Shown: piece after piece, positions 55,405 through 64,000 of the stretch | Layout of the letters: the number at the start of each line of letters is the position of its first letter | How positions within the stretch are numbered: position 1 is the first letter of the stretch | From: Gonocerus acuteangulatus | Lineage: Eukaryota > Arthropoda > Insecta > Hemiptera > Coreidae | Length of the DNA: 64,000 nt | Direction: 5' to 3' | NCBI GenBank assembly: GCA_946811695.1 | Contig: OX328128.1 | Location: forward strand, 31,625,415 to 31,689,414 | Made by a program: the position numbers and the translations under genes | Notes under the pieces: generated by a model | Seen by the model: the letters and a program-made list of their open reading frames with translations, nothing else | What the model was told of the DNA's origin: nothing | Database searches by the model: none

Positions 55405-58200
55405 GATGTTCAGACAGAACAAAATATATTTTGAGGTAACAATACATGAAATTTAAAATATTGGTAACTATTTTTAAAAAAAACATCTGGCATGTAAAAC
55501 ATTTGTTTATAAATTACTATATATTTCTTTAAATGGCAACCCGGTGTGCAATGCTACACCTACTTTATATTAAATAGCTGTAGCCGGGCGTGCCATGCAA
55601 CACATGCTTCATATTAAATAGTCGTAACCCGGCTTCCATGGTACGCATACTTTATATTATATATTTAAAAATATTCATGATTACATGATATTTGTCCAAA
55701 TTATGAGATTATAAATTGAGAGCTCAGCTGAAAAAATTATTTCCCCAGTTTTTTAGTGAAAATGGGGTGAAAAATAAATTAACCCTTATTTTAAAAAGTG
55801 TACTTATTTTAAAAAGTATACTTATTTAAAAAATTACCCTTATTTTAAAATGGGTTTACAATTAATTAATTACAAATCATTTAATTGCAATACCGTTTTA
55901 AAGAAAATCCAAACCAAAATCCCTGTATTTAATTTTTTAAAGAAAAAAAATGAGTCGTCCATTTATAAATATTCATTTAAAAATAGTAATACAAATGAGG
56001 CATTTAATTAAGGTTATGATTAGTTATAAGTTGTAATAACCTATAACTGAACCTATATTCTTTATTTTTATTTATTTTTTTTTGTTTTGTTTTTTAAAAT
56101 ATAATATTTATTTATTTTAAGCGCTTCGCATCCATAGCTAAAACCTCAACCGTGCGCAAATATAATATTAATATGTTATATTGTTTACCTGTTCATGTAA
56201 GAATCTGTACTTTTTTTTTATGTATGAAAAAGTAGGTAATTGGTGCAGGGTTTATGTTATTTATGCCAAAAGAAAAGTTTTAAAAACATTTTGTTTCAAA
56301 TACACTGTCGCATATTTTTGGTCACTTTTTTTTCCTTTCTATTAAAGCTTCTGTTTCAAATTGTATGGTTCATGAGCTCTTCTTTAAGGATAGCCCTATC
56401 ATAGGAAATAGGGGCATCTAAGAAGAAAAACAAATTTAAGATATTTTTCTTGCAGTTATGGACAACAATGAATTAAAGGTATTTGGGAATTTCAATAAGG
56501 ACATTAATTTGGCGAGCAACAATATTTTTACCAGAATTGCAACCGTATTTAAACATTTAGTCCAAGAACTGGTAACACACTTTTCAAGTGGTTTATGCGC
56601 CTTGAAATTTGGTTATAGTGGATATCCAGGGTAGATAAAAAGGTAAGTATGTGTTTCCTGGACATACCTCGAAACACCAGGTACTGCGCATGGTAATCAG
56701 TAACAAACTATGGGCCAAAAATAGTGTTTTTATTCAGAGGCCATAATTCTTTAATGTAAAATTAAGGCGATTCTATAATGACTAATAAATAAGGCAGGCA
56801 CTTTTAAGGGGGATAACATATAAAAAAAACGAAGTGTTTTTTTTTTCTAATATTAAATGAAGTTTTATTCTACACACTGCTATTTAAATACCATCATTGA
56901 AAATAATTACAAAAGGGCAGACACTTTTTGTGAGGTTTAGTAATCAGCAAACATGAAAATAAATTCAGCCTATGATAGACTGCAATACACTGCGTGGAAC
57001 CGTAAGAGTGAGTGAGAGCACCAACCTGTCATCAGGATAGGACAGTTGTGGTTGTTCTCTGCGCTCTCATTGGCTCTTTATCTTGGAACAGCTGTTTCGC
57101 TTTAAATGGCAGTGTGAATAAAACACTATTTAATATATACCCCTTTAATAATAAGTTCTGATATCAAATTTATTGGTAAAAGTTCGTGAATTATTTACCC
57201 TAATTTACTAAACAAAAATTAAGCTAGGGAATGTTGTTTTTAATGTCATTAGCTTTCATTTAAAAAAAAAAAAAAAAAAAAAAAAAATATGTTGATATCT
57301 ATCGGCTAAGATTTAGAGGCTGCAGCCTTTTTTGAAGCACGAAATGTTGTTTGGCCTCACTGTGCGACGTGAGAATCGAAAACACAATCCTAGTCATGAT
57401 TTTAATTTTGTGTTATCATTTGTTATAACGGCTATAATGCGCAAATAACAAAAGTTGCAGCGTACACATAAAATAACAAAAACAAATTTAAAAAAAAAAA
57501 GTAAAACTTTTTATATTTACTCTACTGGTATTCGTGAAGAATGTGCTGTGGACACCCAGACCCTGCGGAACTATCTTTGTTACAGATAAATTCCGGAATA
57601 TTCTCGTAAAACAACATGAAAGCTCACGTCGAAATACACCTTTGAACTCATTAGAACGAAACGAACTCAATCAATAAGTTACGAACTACTTCTTTAGTTG
57701 ATCGCTAACAATCGAACTCTCAATCAAGCGATAATTGAGAAAACATGAGAAACCAACGAGACAAAGACAATGAAATAGAGTAGCGATTTTCCGACGCATT
57801 GACTTTCTCAATAATCAAATTGCACCATCGACTATGAATCGATAGGACTAACGATGTAGAAAATAACATCTCATTAAACAGCTCTTCAATATAATCTATC
57901 AAATGACGTCATTAAGTACATAGAACTAGAGCAGCTGTTATTATTTATTTTTTTTTTTTTTTTTATAAACTCAATTTTAAACTCAGATAAACGGTCTATT
58001 TAACAGGAAAGCGATGTAATAGAAGAGAGCACTGAATAAATTTGTCGTCATTTTATATAATAATTTTATGTTTTGATGAGTTTATTAATAAACATTATGT
58101 GCGGAACAGTTGACATTTGACAAATACTCCAGTTATACACTTTTTTCGCCATTAAGAAAGGATGAGGCCAAAATGAGCAATGCTAATTCACCAGAGACTG
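55405..58200. other. Non-coding, AT-rich
   Basis: At 55520-55650 a short repeat (AACCCGGTGTGCAATGCTACACC, then GCCGGGCGTGCCATGCAACAC, each followed by CTTTATATTAAATAG) occurs about three times at 75-85 bp. A minus-strand LINE-type tail (GATGCGAAGCGCTTAAAATAAATAAATAT) is at 56100-56140. An A26 run is at 57261-57286. No exon recognised. Confidence 0.5.
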
Positions 58201-58205
58201 ACGAC

Positions 58206-58350
58206 GAATAACCGTCAACCAAAGAATAACCTTCCACCGAAGAATAACCTTCAAACAAAGAATAATCTTCAACAAAAGAATAACCGTCAACCGATAAATA
58301 ACCTTCAACCAATGAATAACCTTCAACCGAAGAATAACCTTCAATCTAAA
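58206..58350. repeat. 18-bp minisatellite
   Basis: AATAACCTTCAACCGAAG-type units, about 8, quite diverged. They give a 6-residue N-N-L-Q-P-K repeat on the plus strand, probably not coding. Confidence 0.85.
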
Positions 58351-58404
58351 GATTACGCACTTTATTACCTCAGTGCAGTATACAGCTATATTCGTCATGA
58401 GAAC

Positions 58405-59372
58405 TAAGAACAAGACGCGACGAAGTAACACTAACACGACTTAGAATCGGACATACACGACTCACCCATTCGTACCTCTTCACAAGACCAACCACTATGT
58501 GAGGCATGCAAAGTACCTTTAACTGTAAAACACTTACTAACGGACTGCCTTAAAAGAGACAACTTACAGATTCATCGAAGGCTCAGTGAACTGTTATCTG
58601 ATAGGAGCCCACAAATTGATACCATATTGTTGTACTTAAAGACGACAAAGACATATAAAAAATTATAGTTGTACCACACATAACACCCAAGTCAAAGTTT
58701 CTTATTTAAGGATAATATTCCTGTTTGGTACAATGTGAATCATACCTCCTTGGTAGAACCCGACCGGATGTGACGCGGGAGTCAGTGTATTCAGAGACTC
58801 CATGAGGAGAAGTGTTTTCTAAGACTCCATGGAGAGCAGTGTTTGTGCGTGTAGACTCGTAAGAGTAGTGTGCGAGCAGGAAATATTAATATTTGAGAGA
58901 ACAGTGTTGTGGCGTCCAAGTGAAGAGTCGAGCTCCATCTCATACAGAGCTGTGGACTAATAGTGATAAACTGAAGACATGACTCACAAGGGGAGTACAA
59001 CAAAGCTTTTGATTTACATGAGTACCATATTCAGTGAACATAAACAAAATACAGTCCACTTACTTGAGAAACAAACAATGCCTCAGATTTCAACTCCAAA
59101 AATATCATTAGGATTACTATTTATTATTACCATTAAAATTATACGTTTAAGTCTGTATTTATTTTATTATTTGCCTGTATATTTCTTTATTTTTTTATTA
59201 TTATTTTCTTTTCTTTGTTTTTCTTTTATTATTCATTCTCCATACCCTTTATTTTTGTTGTTACTGATCCTTGGCTTATAATTTATTATTTTATTTATTA
59301 TAATTTATATAAATTCTTTTAGGGCAGATTACCATTGCTGTGCAGCTCTTAAAGTTTAATAAATAAAACCGT
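58405..59372 (+). pseudogene. 5'-truncated LINE: CCHC end and 3' UTR
   Basis: Reads RRDEVTLTRLRIGHTRLTHS and YLFTRP, a one-base frame change at about 58490, then PLCEACKVPLTVKHLLTDCL and a C-terminus ending at TAG near 58666. The 3' end TTTTAGGGCAGATTACC...CAGCTCTTAAAGTTTAATAAA carries the common terminal hairpin. Confidence 0.8.
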
Positions 59373-60123
59373 TTTTAGCTGATATATTGGAGAAATCAAT
59401 TTATCTTGAATAAAGGATAAGGTCCACGAATTTGAAACTTCCGGTTCAATTAAGGTTTATTAAGGTTGGTCCAAAATTACACCAACCCATCCATGGACTA
59501 TTTATGTACGATTAGACTGACAGACAGCAGTGCCTGCAATTGAAACAACAAAACGGCTAAAGCTATTGTCCATGTGCAACACACCAGAATATTTTTGGAC
59601 ATGAGAACAGTAAATAATTTACGTAGGCGTCCATGGTCCATGTTACTTAATGTTTTAAGCAATTCAGCATATACTGTGCCGATGTGGTCATAACCAGAAA
59701 AAATGCTGAAAAAAACCGGCAGAATGTTTGCCTAAACTTTATTATCTCATCGACACGGTCATATCCCGAAAACCTTGAAACATCAAATAATTAAAATCGT
59801 GGTGGAACATATAAAATGGTTGGCTACAATAGAAGTCTAGTTAATTGAATCTTTTGAAATAATTACAATTTATTGAATTCCTAGTGCAACAGCATCCACT
59901 TTAAGAAATTTTCTTTAATGTGTCCTTCGAACTATTGGGGGAAAATGCTGTGTACTCATCCTGATCCGGTACAATGTTCCGGTCGCCTGATTTTCCACTT
60001 CACTTTAAGATAACCATTAGTAATATAATTAAGACCTGGGTGGTCCTTGGGATGGTCTGGGACCCCCGAATCCAACCCTCCAGTGACGGCACTAGGCCAT
60101 CTTAAACGCTGTTATATTTGTAT
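59373..60123. other. Non-coding stretch
   Basis: Nothing recognised. Confidence 0.4.
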
Positions 60124-60134
60124 AGTAATGTATT
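60124..60134. repeat. SINE target-site duplication, left
   Basis: AGTAATGTATT, repeated at 60336-60346. Confidence 0.85.
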
Positions 60135-60335
60135 GCCAACGGCCATAGCCACGTTGAATGCACCGGTTCCCGTAGATCACCGAAGTTAAGCAACGTCGGG
60201 CGTGGTCAGAACCTGAATGGGTGACCGACCACGTGCCGTTGGCATTATAAAAGGGTGGCAACCTGTAGATAGCCCGGCGCTAATAGCCAACTAGTTGATG
60301 CGCCGTTAAAAACGAAAAAAAAAAAAAAAAGAAGA
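60135..60335 (+). mobile_element. 5S-rRNA-headed SINE, full length (201 bp)
   Basis: The head is a complete 5S-like sequence from GCCAACGGCCATAGCCACG to CACGTGCCGTTGGCA, whose ends pair (GCCAACGGC/GCCGTTGGC). Then AAAGGGTGGCAACCTGTAG, the shared tail CGGCGCTAATAGCC...TTGATGCGCCGT and an A-rich end. An 11-bp AGTAATGTATT duplication flanks it. 5S-derived SINEs (SINE3 type) are known in other animals. It is not a functional 5S gene. Confidence 0.93.
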
Positions 60336-60346
60336 AGTAATGTATT

Positions 60347-60600
60347 GTAAATTTAATTTAATTATATTTTATATTTCTATATTCATTCCCAAATGCACCT
60401 TTTTTAATTAGCGTGTATATATTTTATTTAAATGTAATTTGGAAACATGTTAACATAATGTAAATGTATATGTAAAAATATTATAATAAATGTAAATGTA
60501 TGTATGTATGTAAATGTATATATTATATTATAATCTGTATTAAGCCTCATGGCCATTGATGAAAAGCCCTTAAAATAAAATAAAATAAATAGAAATTAAA
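60347..60600 (+). repeat. LINE-like 3'-end fragment
   Basis: AT-rich UTR-like sequence ending TTAAGCCTCATGG...GAAAAGCCCTTAAAATAAAATAAAAT: a diverged terminal hairpin with tail. Confidence 0.45.
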
Positions 60601-61501
60601 CACTGTTAGTTTTGGCTCTGACTCTATAAGATTTTAAGGAACGCCGTTATTAAAATTTATTGGAAGTCTTGAAAGGGGTTTATCGTAAATTCTTTAACTA
60701 TATTTTTTTAAACCATTCCTCTACAGTCCTTAGACTCATTTAGTGTTCACGATGTAATTTTATTTTGGTTGGATTTTAGGAGTGTCAATATTGGAGGTCA
60801 TCAACGCCAGCATGTAATGTTTACCGCACAAATCTCACATATTTACCGCACGAAAAACAGAGATGTAATACAGCTTGTTCGTATTTAATACCAAAAATTG
60901 ACGACAGGCTCATTATACAGGCTGATTACTAGTCAAGCGAAGGTAAGCGTCAAAAGGTTGGAAATCTTATTCGTCTAGTTGCGAGTCATAGTGAACATGT
61001 GTATACTTACATGTGGTATAGGTAAACAGCAAGGAAGCACAAACTGTCACAGATCACTCGCGAAACCGATCACTAAAGAATCACAAACACAAAAGTTTAC
61101 AGCACAGAAAGGAGAAATAGAGAGAATGTGGAAGCTTGTAGTAAGACTAAATCTATTTCAAGTAGGCAGCCTCACATCGCAGCCAGTTCTTTATATAGTC
61201 TCTGACCTGTTCATCCCCACTCCTTGTCTGGAAAAGGAGAGATTTTCTATATACCCACTTACTCAAATACTCAACAGATGTCTCTGGATGTGCGAAACAG
61301 CAGAAAAACGCATACAATTTTCTTATTTATAAGGTTTCTTCTAATAAGAAGTCAAAGAATGCCTGCAAATGATTCGGCTGAGAGAAAACAACAGATTTTC
61401 AGAAAATGTACATTTCAAACGCTCCATGATTTTTGGCAGCCTTCTTCAGCTACAAATAAATATACACGATTACAAAATAGAGTAATAAATTAAGAAAGAA
61501 A
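60601..61501. other. Non-coding stretch
   Basis: Open frames at 60979-61493 overlap in two frames and show no family features. Nothing recognised. Confidence 0.35.
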
Positions 61502-61853
61502 GAATATAGTCGGGTGTATATGGCTGGACCCTAGAGAGGGTGAGGGAGTCGGTAAAAAAGGAATATAGTCGGGTGCATATGGCTGGACCCTAGAGAGGGC
61601 GAGGGAGTCGCTAAAGAAGGAATATAGTCGGGTGCATATGGCTGGACCCTAGAGAGGGCGAGGGAGTCGGTAAAGAAGGAATATAGTCGGGTGTATATGG
61701 CTGGACCCTAGAGAGGGTGAGGGAGTCGGTAAAGAAGGAATATAGTCGGGTGCATATGGCTGGACCCTAGAGAGGGCGAGGGAGTCGCTAAAGAAGGAAT
61801 ATAGTCGGGTGTATATGGCTGGACCCTAGAGAGGGCGAGGGAGTCGGTAAAAA
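61502..61853. repeat. 59-bp minisatellite, 6 units
   Basis: GAATATAGTCGGGTGYATAT begins units at 61502, 61561, 61620, 61679, 61738 and 61797. Variants (GTGTATA/GTGCATA, GGGTGAGG/GGGCGAGG, GTCGGTA/GTCGCTA) repeat with a three-unit rhythm (units 1-3 versus 4-6), so a 177-bp block was duplicated. Confidence 0.95.
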
Positions 61854-61925
61854 TTATTTATTTTTATTTATTTATTTTACGAGCTTCGCAACGACGGCGA
61901 CTTGCTCTTTTTTTTAAGATACAGT
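61854..61925 (-). repeat. LINE 3'-end fragment
   Basis: Minus strand AAAGAGCAAGTCGCCGTCGT + TGCGAAGCTCGTAAAATAAA: very close to the 3' end of the LINE at 7014. Confidence 0.75.
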
Positions 61926-61933
61926 AAATAATA

Positions 61934-62983
61934 CAAAGGACCCCGCCCTTTCCTATTGGACAATGACTTTCGGTCAAATTGAATGAAACTATGCTCGTTG
62001 GATAGAGAAAGTCTTTCTGAACAAAAGTCTCCATGGGCACAAAACCCGAAAGTTAAAACTTTTGGTACTTTTGGGTATCCGAAGTTTTCCATTTTTGATT
62101 TTGGCAAAATCTCGAGATCTCTGTTTGGAAGGTTTCCCAAGCCATTTGGCCTGTAAAAAAAATACCTATCAATTATTTTTTGAAGTCCTTTCGAACGACA
62201 CCACATTTGACACTCCTCCCCCCCCCCCTCCACCCACGGGGGTGGGGGGGTGGGAGCTTTTTTTTGCAATTATCGTCTATCCATTATCATTTGAAGATCT
62301 TCTCTACGGCAATACGCTAAAACCTTGCCTCACACCCTTTCCCCACCCCCAACCCCTTCGGATATGCTCGTCATCATCGAAACATCAAATATCCGACTTC
62401 TTACTTGCTGAATCATACGTTAGATGCAGCTCATCGATAGCAAACAAAAAGTCAAAACAGTTGTCAGTAGTCTAAGAGACAAAAAGCGCCCCTTTTCAGG
62501 GCTAGTAATGTTAAACTCTAAAACAGAACACTTTTTTTGCGAAAAATGGCCTTTTTTTTTAAACATACGAGCTAGACGTGGGGTTGGGGTTTGGGTGGGG
62601 GAGGGGTAAGGGTGTGAGGCAAGATTTTAGCGTATTGCCTTCGAAAAGATCTTCAAATGGTAATGGGTAGACGATAATTGCAAAAAAAAGCGGAGCTGGG
62701 TGGTCGTGCACCTCCGTGGGTAGTCGTTGACATGTGGTGTCGTTCGAAAAATAATTGATAGGTATTTTTTTTACTGGCCAAATGGCTTGGGAAACCTTCC
62801 AAACAGAGATCTCGAGATTTTGCAAAAATCAAAAATGGAACTCTTCGGATACCCAAAAGTTACAACTTTTTGGTTTTGTGCCCATGGAGACTTTTGTTCA
62901 GAAAGACTTTCTCTATCCAACGAGCATAGTTTCGTTCAATTTGACCGAAAGCCATTTTCCATTAGAAAAGGGCGGGGTCCTTT
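61934..62983. mobile_element. Long inverted-repeat element (1.05 kb)
   Basis: The left arm (61934 to about 62362) starts AAAGGACCCCGCCCTTTCCT. The right arm (about 62578-62983) is its reverse complement and ends AAAAGGGCGGGGTCCTTT. Arms are about 410-430 bp with a unique spacer of about 215 bp. They are clearly diverged at indels (for example the C-run near 62220). The similar proteins that can be translated from both arms on opposite strands are by-products. No transposase; probably a non-autonomous foldback/MITE. Confidence 0.88.
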
Positions 62984-63009
62984 ATATGTTCACAATTATC
63001 AGTAACTTA

Positions 63010-63445
63010 TAGTACTAAATACAACAAAAGTTTGAGGAGAGCATATGACAAAAGTTAGTAGGTTTATGTTAAGAATTAACATTATGTAGAGCCTTGCTAT
63101 TTGAACTCTAGTTAATATATTTACATAACTTATCACTAAAACTAACTACCATTATTTAATTATTTATTAGGCCATGGAGGATCCTACATGTTGTGGTTTT
63201 CCATTAATGACCAAGTAAAATTGAGTAATAATTACATAATAGATTAAAAAAAAAGGATTTCGTTTCTTATGATTCTGTGATACATGTTTATGTGTTTTAA
63301 ATATTGGAGTATAGAGTGTATGTATGGACTACCCTCTGTAAGTTCTTGTAGGTCGTGTGGAATGTTCAGTTTGTCGCGTCTTTTACATTCAGTGAGTATG
63401 TGTTTAATTGTCAATGTTATGTTACAAACTCTGCAAATCGGTTTG
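63010..63445 (-). pseudogene. LINE fragment: CCHC knuckle and C-terminus
   Basis: Minus strand KPICRVCNITLTIKHILTEC, then QELTEGSPYIHSILQYLKH. This closely matches the end of the LINE at 7014 (QELLTEGSPFIND). It is cut at 63445 by the hairpin repeat. Confidence 0.75.
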
Positions 63446-63587
63446 TCTTTTTAGCGCGGTTCCTCCCTCCCTTCATAGGGAGGAACCGCGGTTATAAGGT
63501 TGATCTCATGAAACAATCTGGAAGTGCATACTAGAAAATGTTGCGTTTCAGAACCCCTAGAGACCGAAAATGACGGCGGTTCAAATT

Positions 63588-63592
<5 letters not shown>
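63446..63592 (+). repeat. (TA)n-linked hairpin repeat
   Basis: Hairpin TAGCGCGGTTCCTCCCTCCC...TAGGGAGGAACCGCGG, then TATAAGGTTGATCTCATGAAAC, TCTGGAAGTGCATACTAG, TTTCAGAACCCCTAGAGACCG and GTTCAAATTTGTC leading straight into (TA)n. Inverted copy at 17461-17600. Confidence 0.85.
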
Positions 63593-63649
<57 letters not shown>

Positions 63650-63711
63650 TATATATGTATATATATATGTATATATATATACATGTATATATATATATCA
63701 TATATATACAT
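63593..63711. repeat. (TA)n with TATGTA interruptions
   Basis: TA-rich tract; Tyr-Ile frames on both strands are artefacts. Confidence 0.97.
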
Positions 63712-64000
63712 ATATTCAGTGCCCGAGGAAAACAGAAACACAAGGTCCCGAGGATATTTACCTGCTAGGAGTTAATCCTCAAGAGTTGTAAATAAACCCC
63801 AGGTTTCTGCCGACCCAAATACAAAGCATAGGCAGGGTACAGAGAGCAATTTAATTATTTCATTCACCAAAATTTCTTAAACTACTAACTAGATTCTGAA
63901 ATAACACACTTCCAAACATAGGTTATATACTAAATATTCATAAAGACTACTTAGTTGTGACCCGATTCATCAATTAGCAATCAATAGTTTTCAACACTGG
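63712..64000. other. Non-coding to window end
   Basis: Nothing recognised. Confidence 0.4.

Noticed and set aside
60135..60245. Functional 5S rRNA gene
   Set aside because: The 5S part is fused to a SINE body and poly(A), flanked by a target-site duplication, and differs from functional 5S in conserved loops.
61877..63012. Similar proteins encoded on opposite strands at 62 kb
   Set aside because: Both are readings of the two arms of one long inverted repeat; no family motif.

Overview
This is an AT-rich, repeat-dominated eukaryotic window. Genes are interrupted by introns, SINEs have RNA polymerase III promoters, and nothing looks bacterial. The 5S-rRNA-headed SINE at 60135-60335 has the GCCAACG...CGTTGGC ends typical of insect 5S rRNA, and the LINE, Penelope, Gypsy and hAT families fit an arthropod. 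I therefore suggest an arthropod, probably an insect, with a large TE-rich genome; I cannot name the species.

Host genes. The main host gene is on the minus strand: a gamma/delta-type sarcoglycan (insect Scgdelta family). Its membrane-anchor exon is at 44853-45018 and the next coding exon at 1812-1992. The reading frame joins exactly in phase across a 42.9-kb intron (1993-44852). Nearly everything between those positions is therefore intronic insertion. A second host gene candidate, a small secreted Ly6/uPAR-type cysteine-rich protein, is encoded without introns at 55105-55404 (minus), upstream of the sarcoglycan exon.

Layout. 1-2000: degraded LINE tail, then sarcoglycan exon 3. 2049-4802: Penelope-like element (RT plus GIY-YIG) flanked by inverted terminal copies that each carry a hammerhead-like core. 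5005-5790: (TA)n and a ~145-bp tandem array. 6400-10941: a LINE 3' fragment followed by a larger 5'-truncated I/Nimb-type LINE with a clear 13-bp target-site duplication (TSD). 12-14.2 kb: palindromes and a 518-bp tandem duplication. 14.2-17.36 kb: LOA/R1-like LINE (minus). 18.9-19.4 kb: foldback element. 19633-20315: hAT-type MITE. 20351-28401: apparently intact, very young Ty3/Gypsy element with near-identical LTRs. 28.6-34 kb: foldbacks, SINEs, LINE debris and GTAAT-rich satellite. 34.2-42.2 kb: a higher-order 122-bp satellite, the second hAT MITE, and 61-, 27- and 44-bp minisatellites. 42.2-44.7 kb: LINE RNase H remnants. 45-64 kb: SINEs with 5S or tRNA heads that share one 3' tail, LINE 3' ends with a common terminal hairpin, the Ly6 gene, a 59-bp minisatellite, a 1.05-kb long inverted repeat and a (TA)n-linked hairpin repeat.

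How it fits together. Autonomous elements (Gypsy, LINEs, Penelope) could supply enzymes for the non-autonomous ones: the SINEs for LINE RT, the hAT MITEs for a hAT transposase not present here. The Gypsy element is the only one that looks intact. All element names are family-level calls made by eye from motifs; no database search was run.
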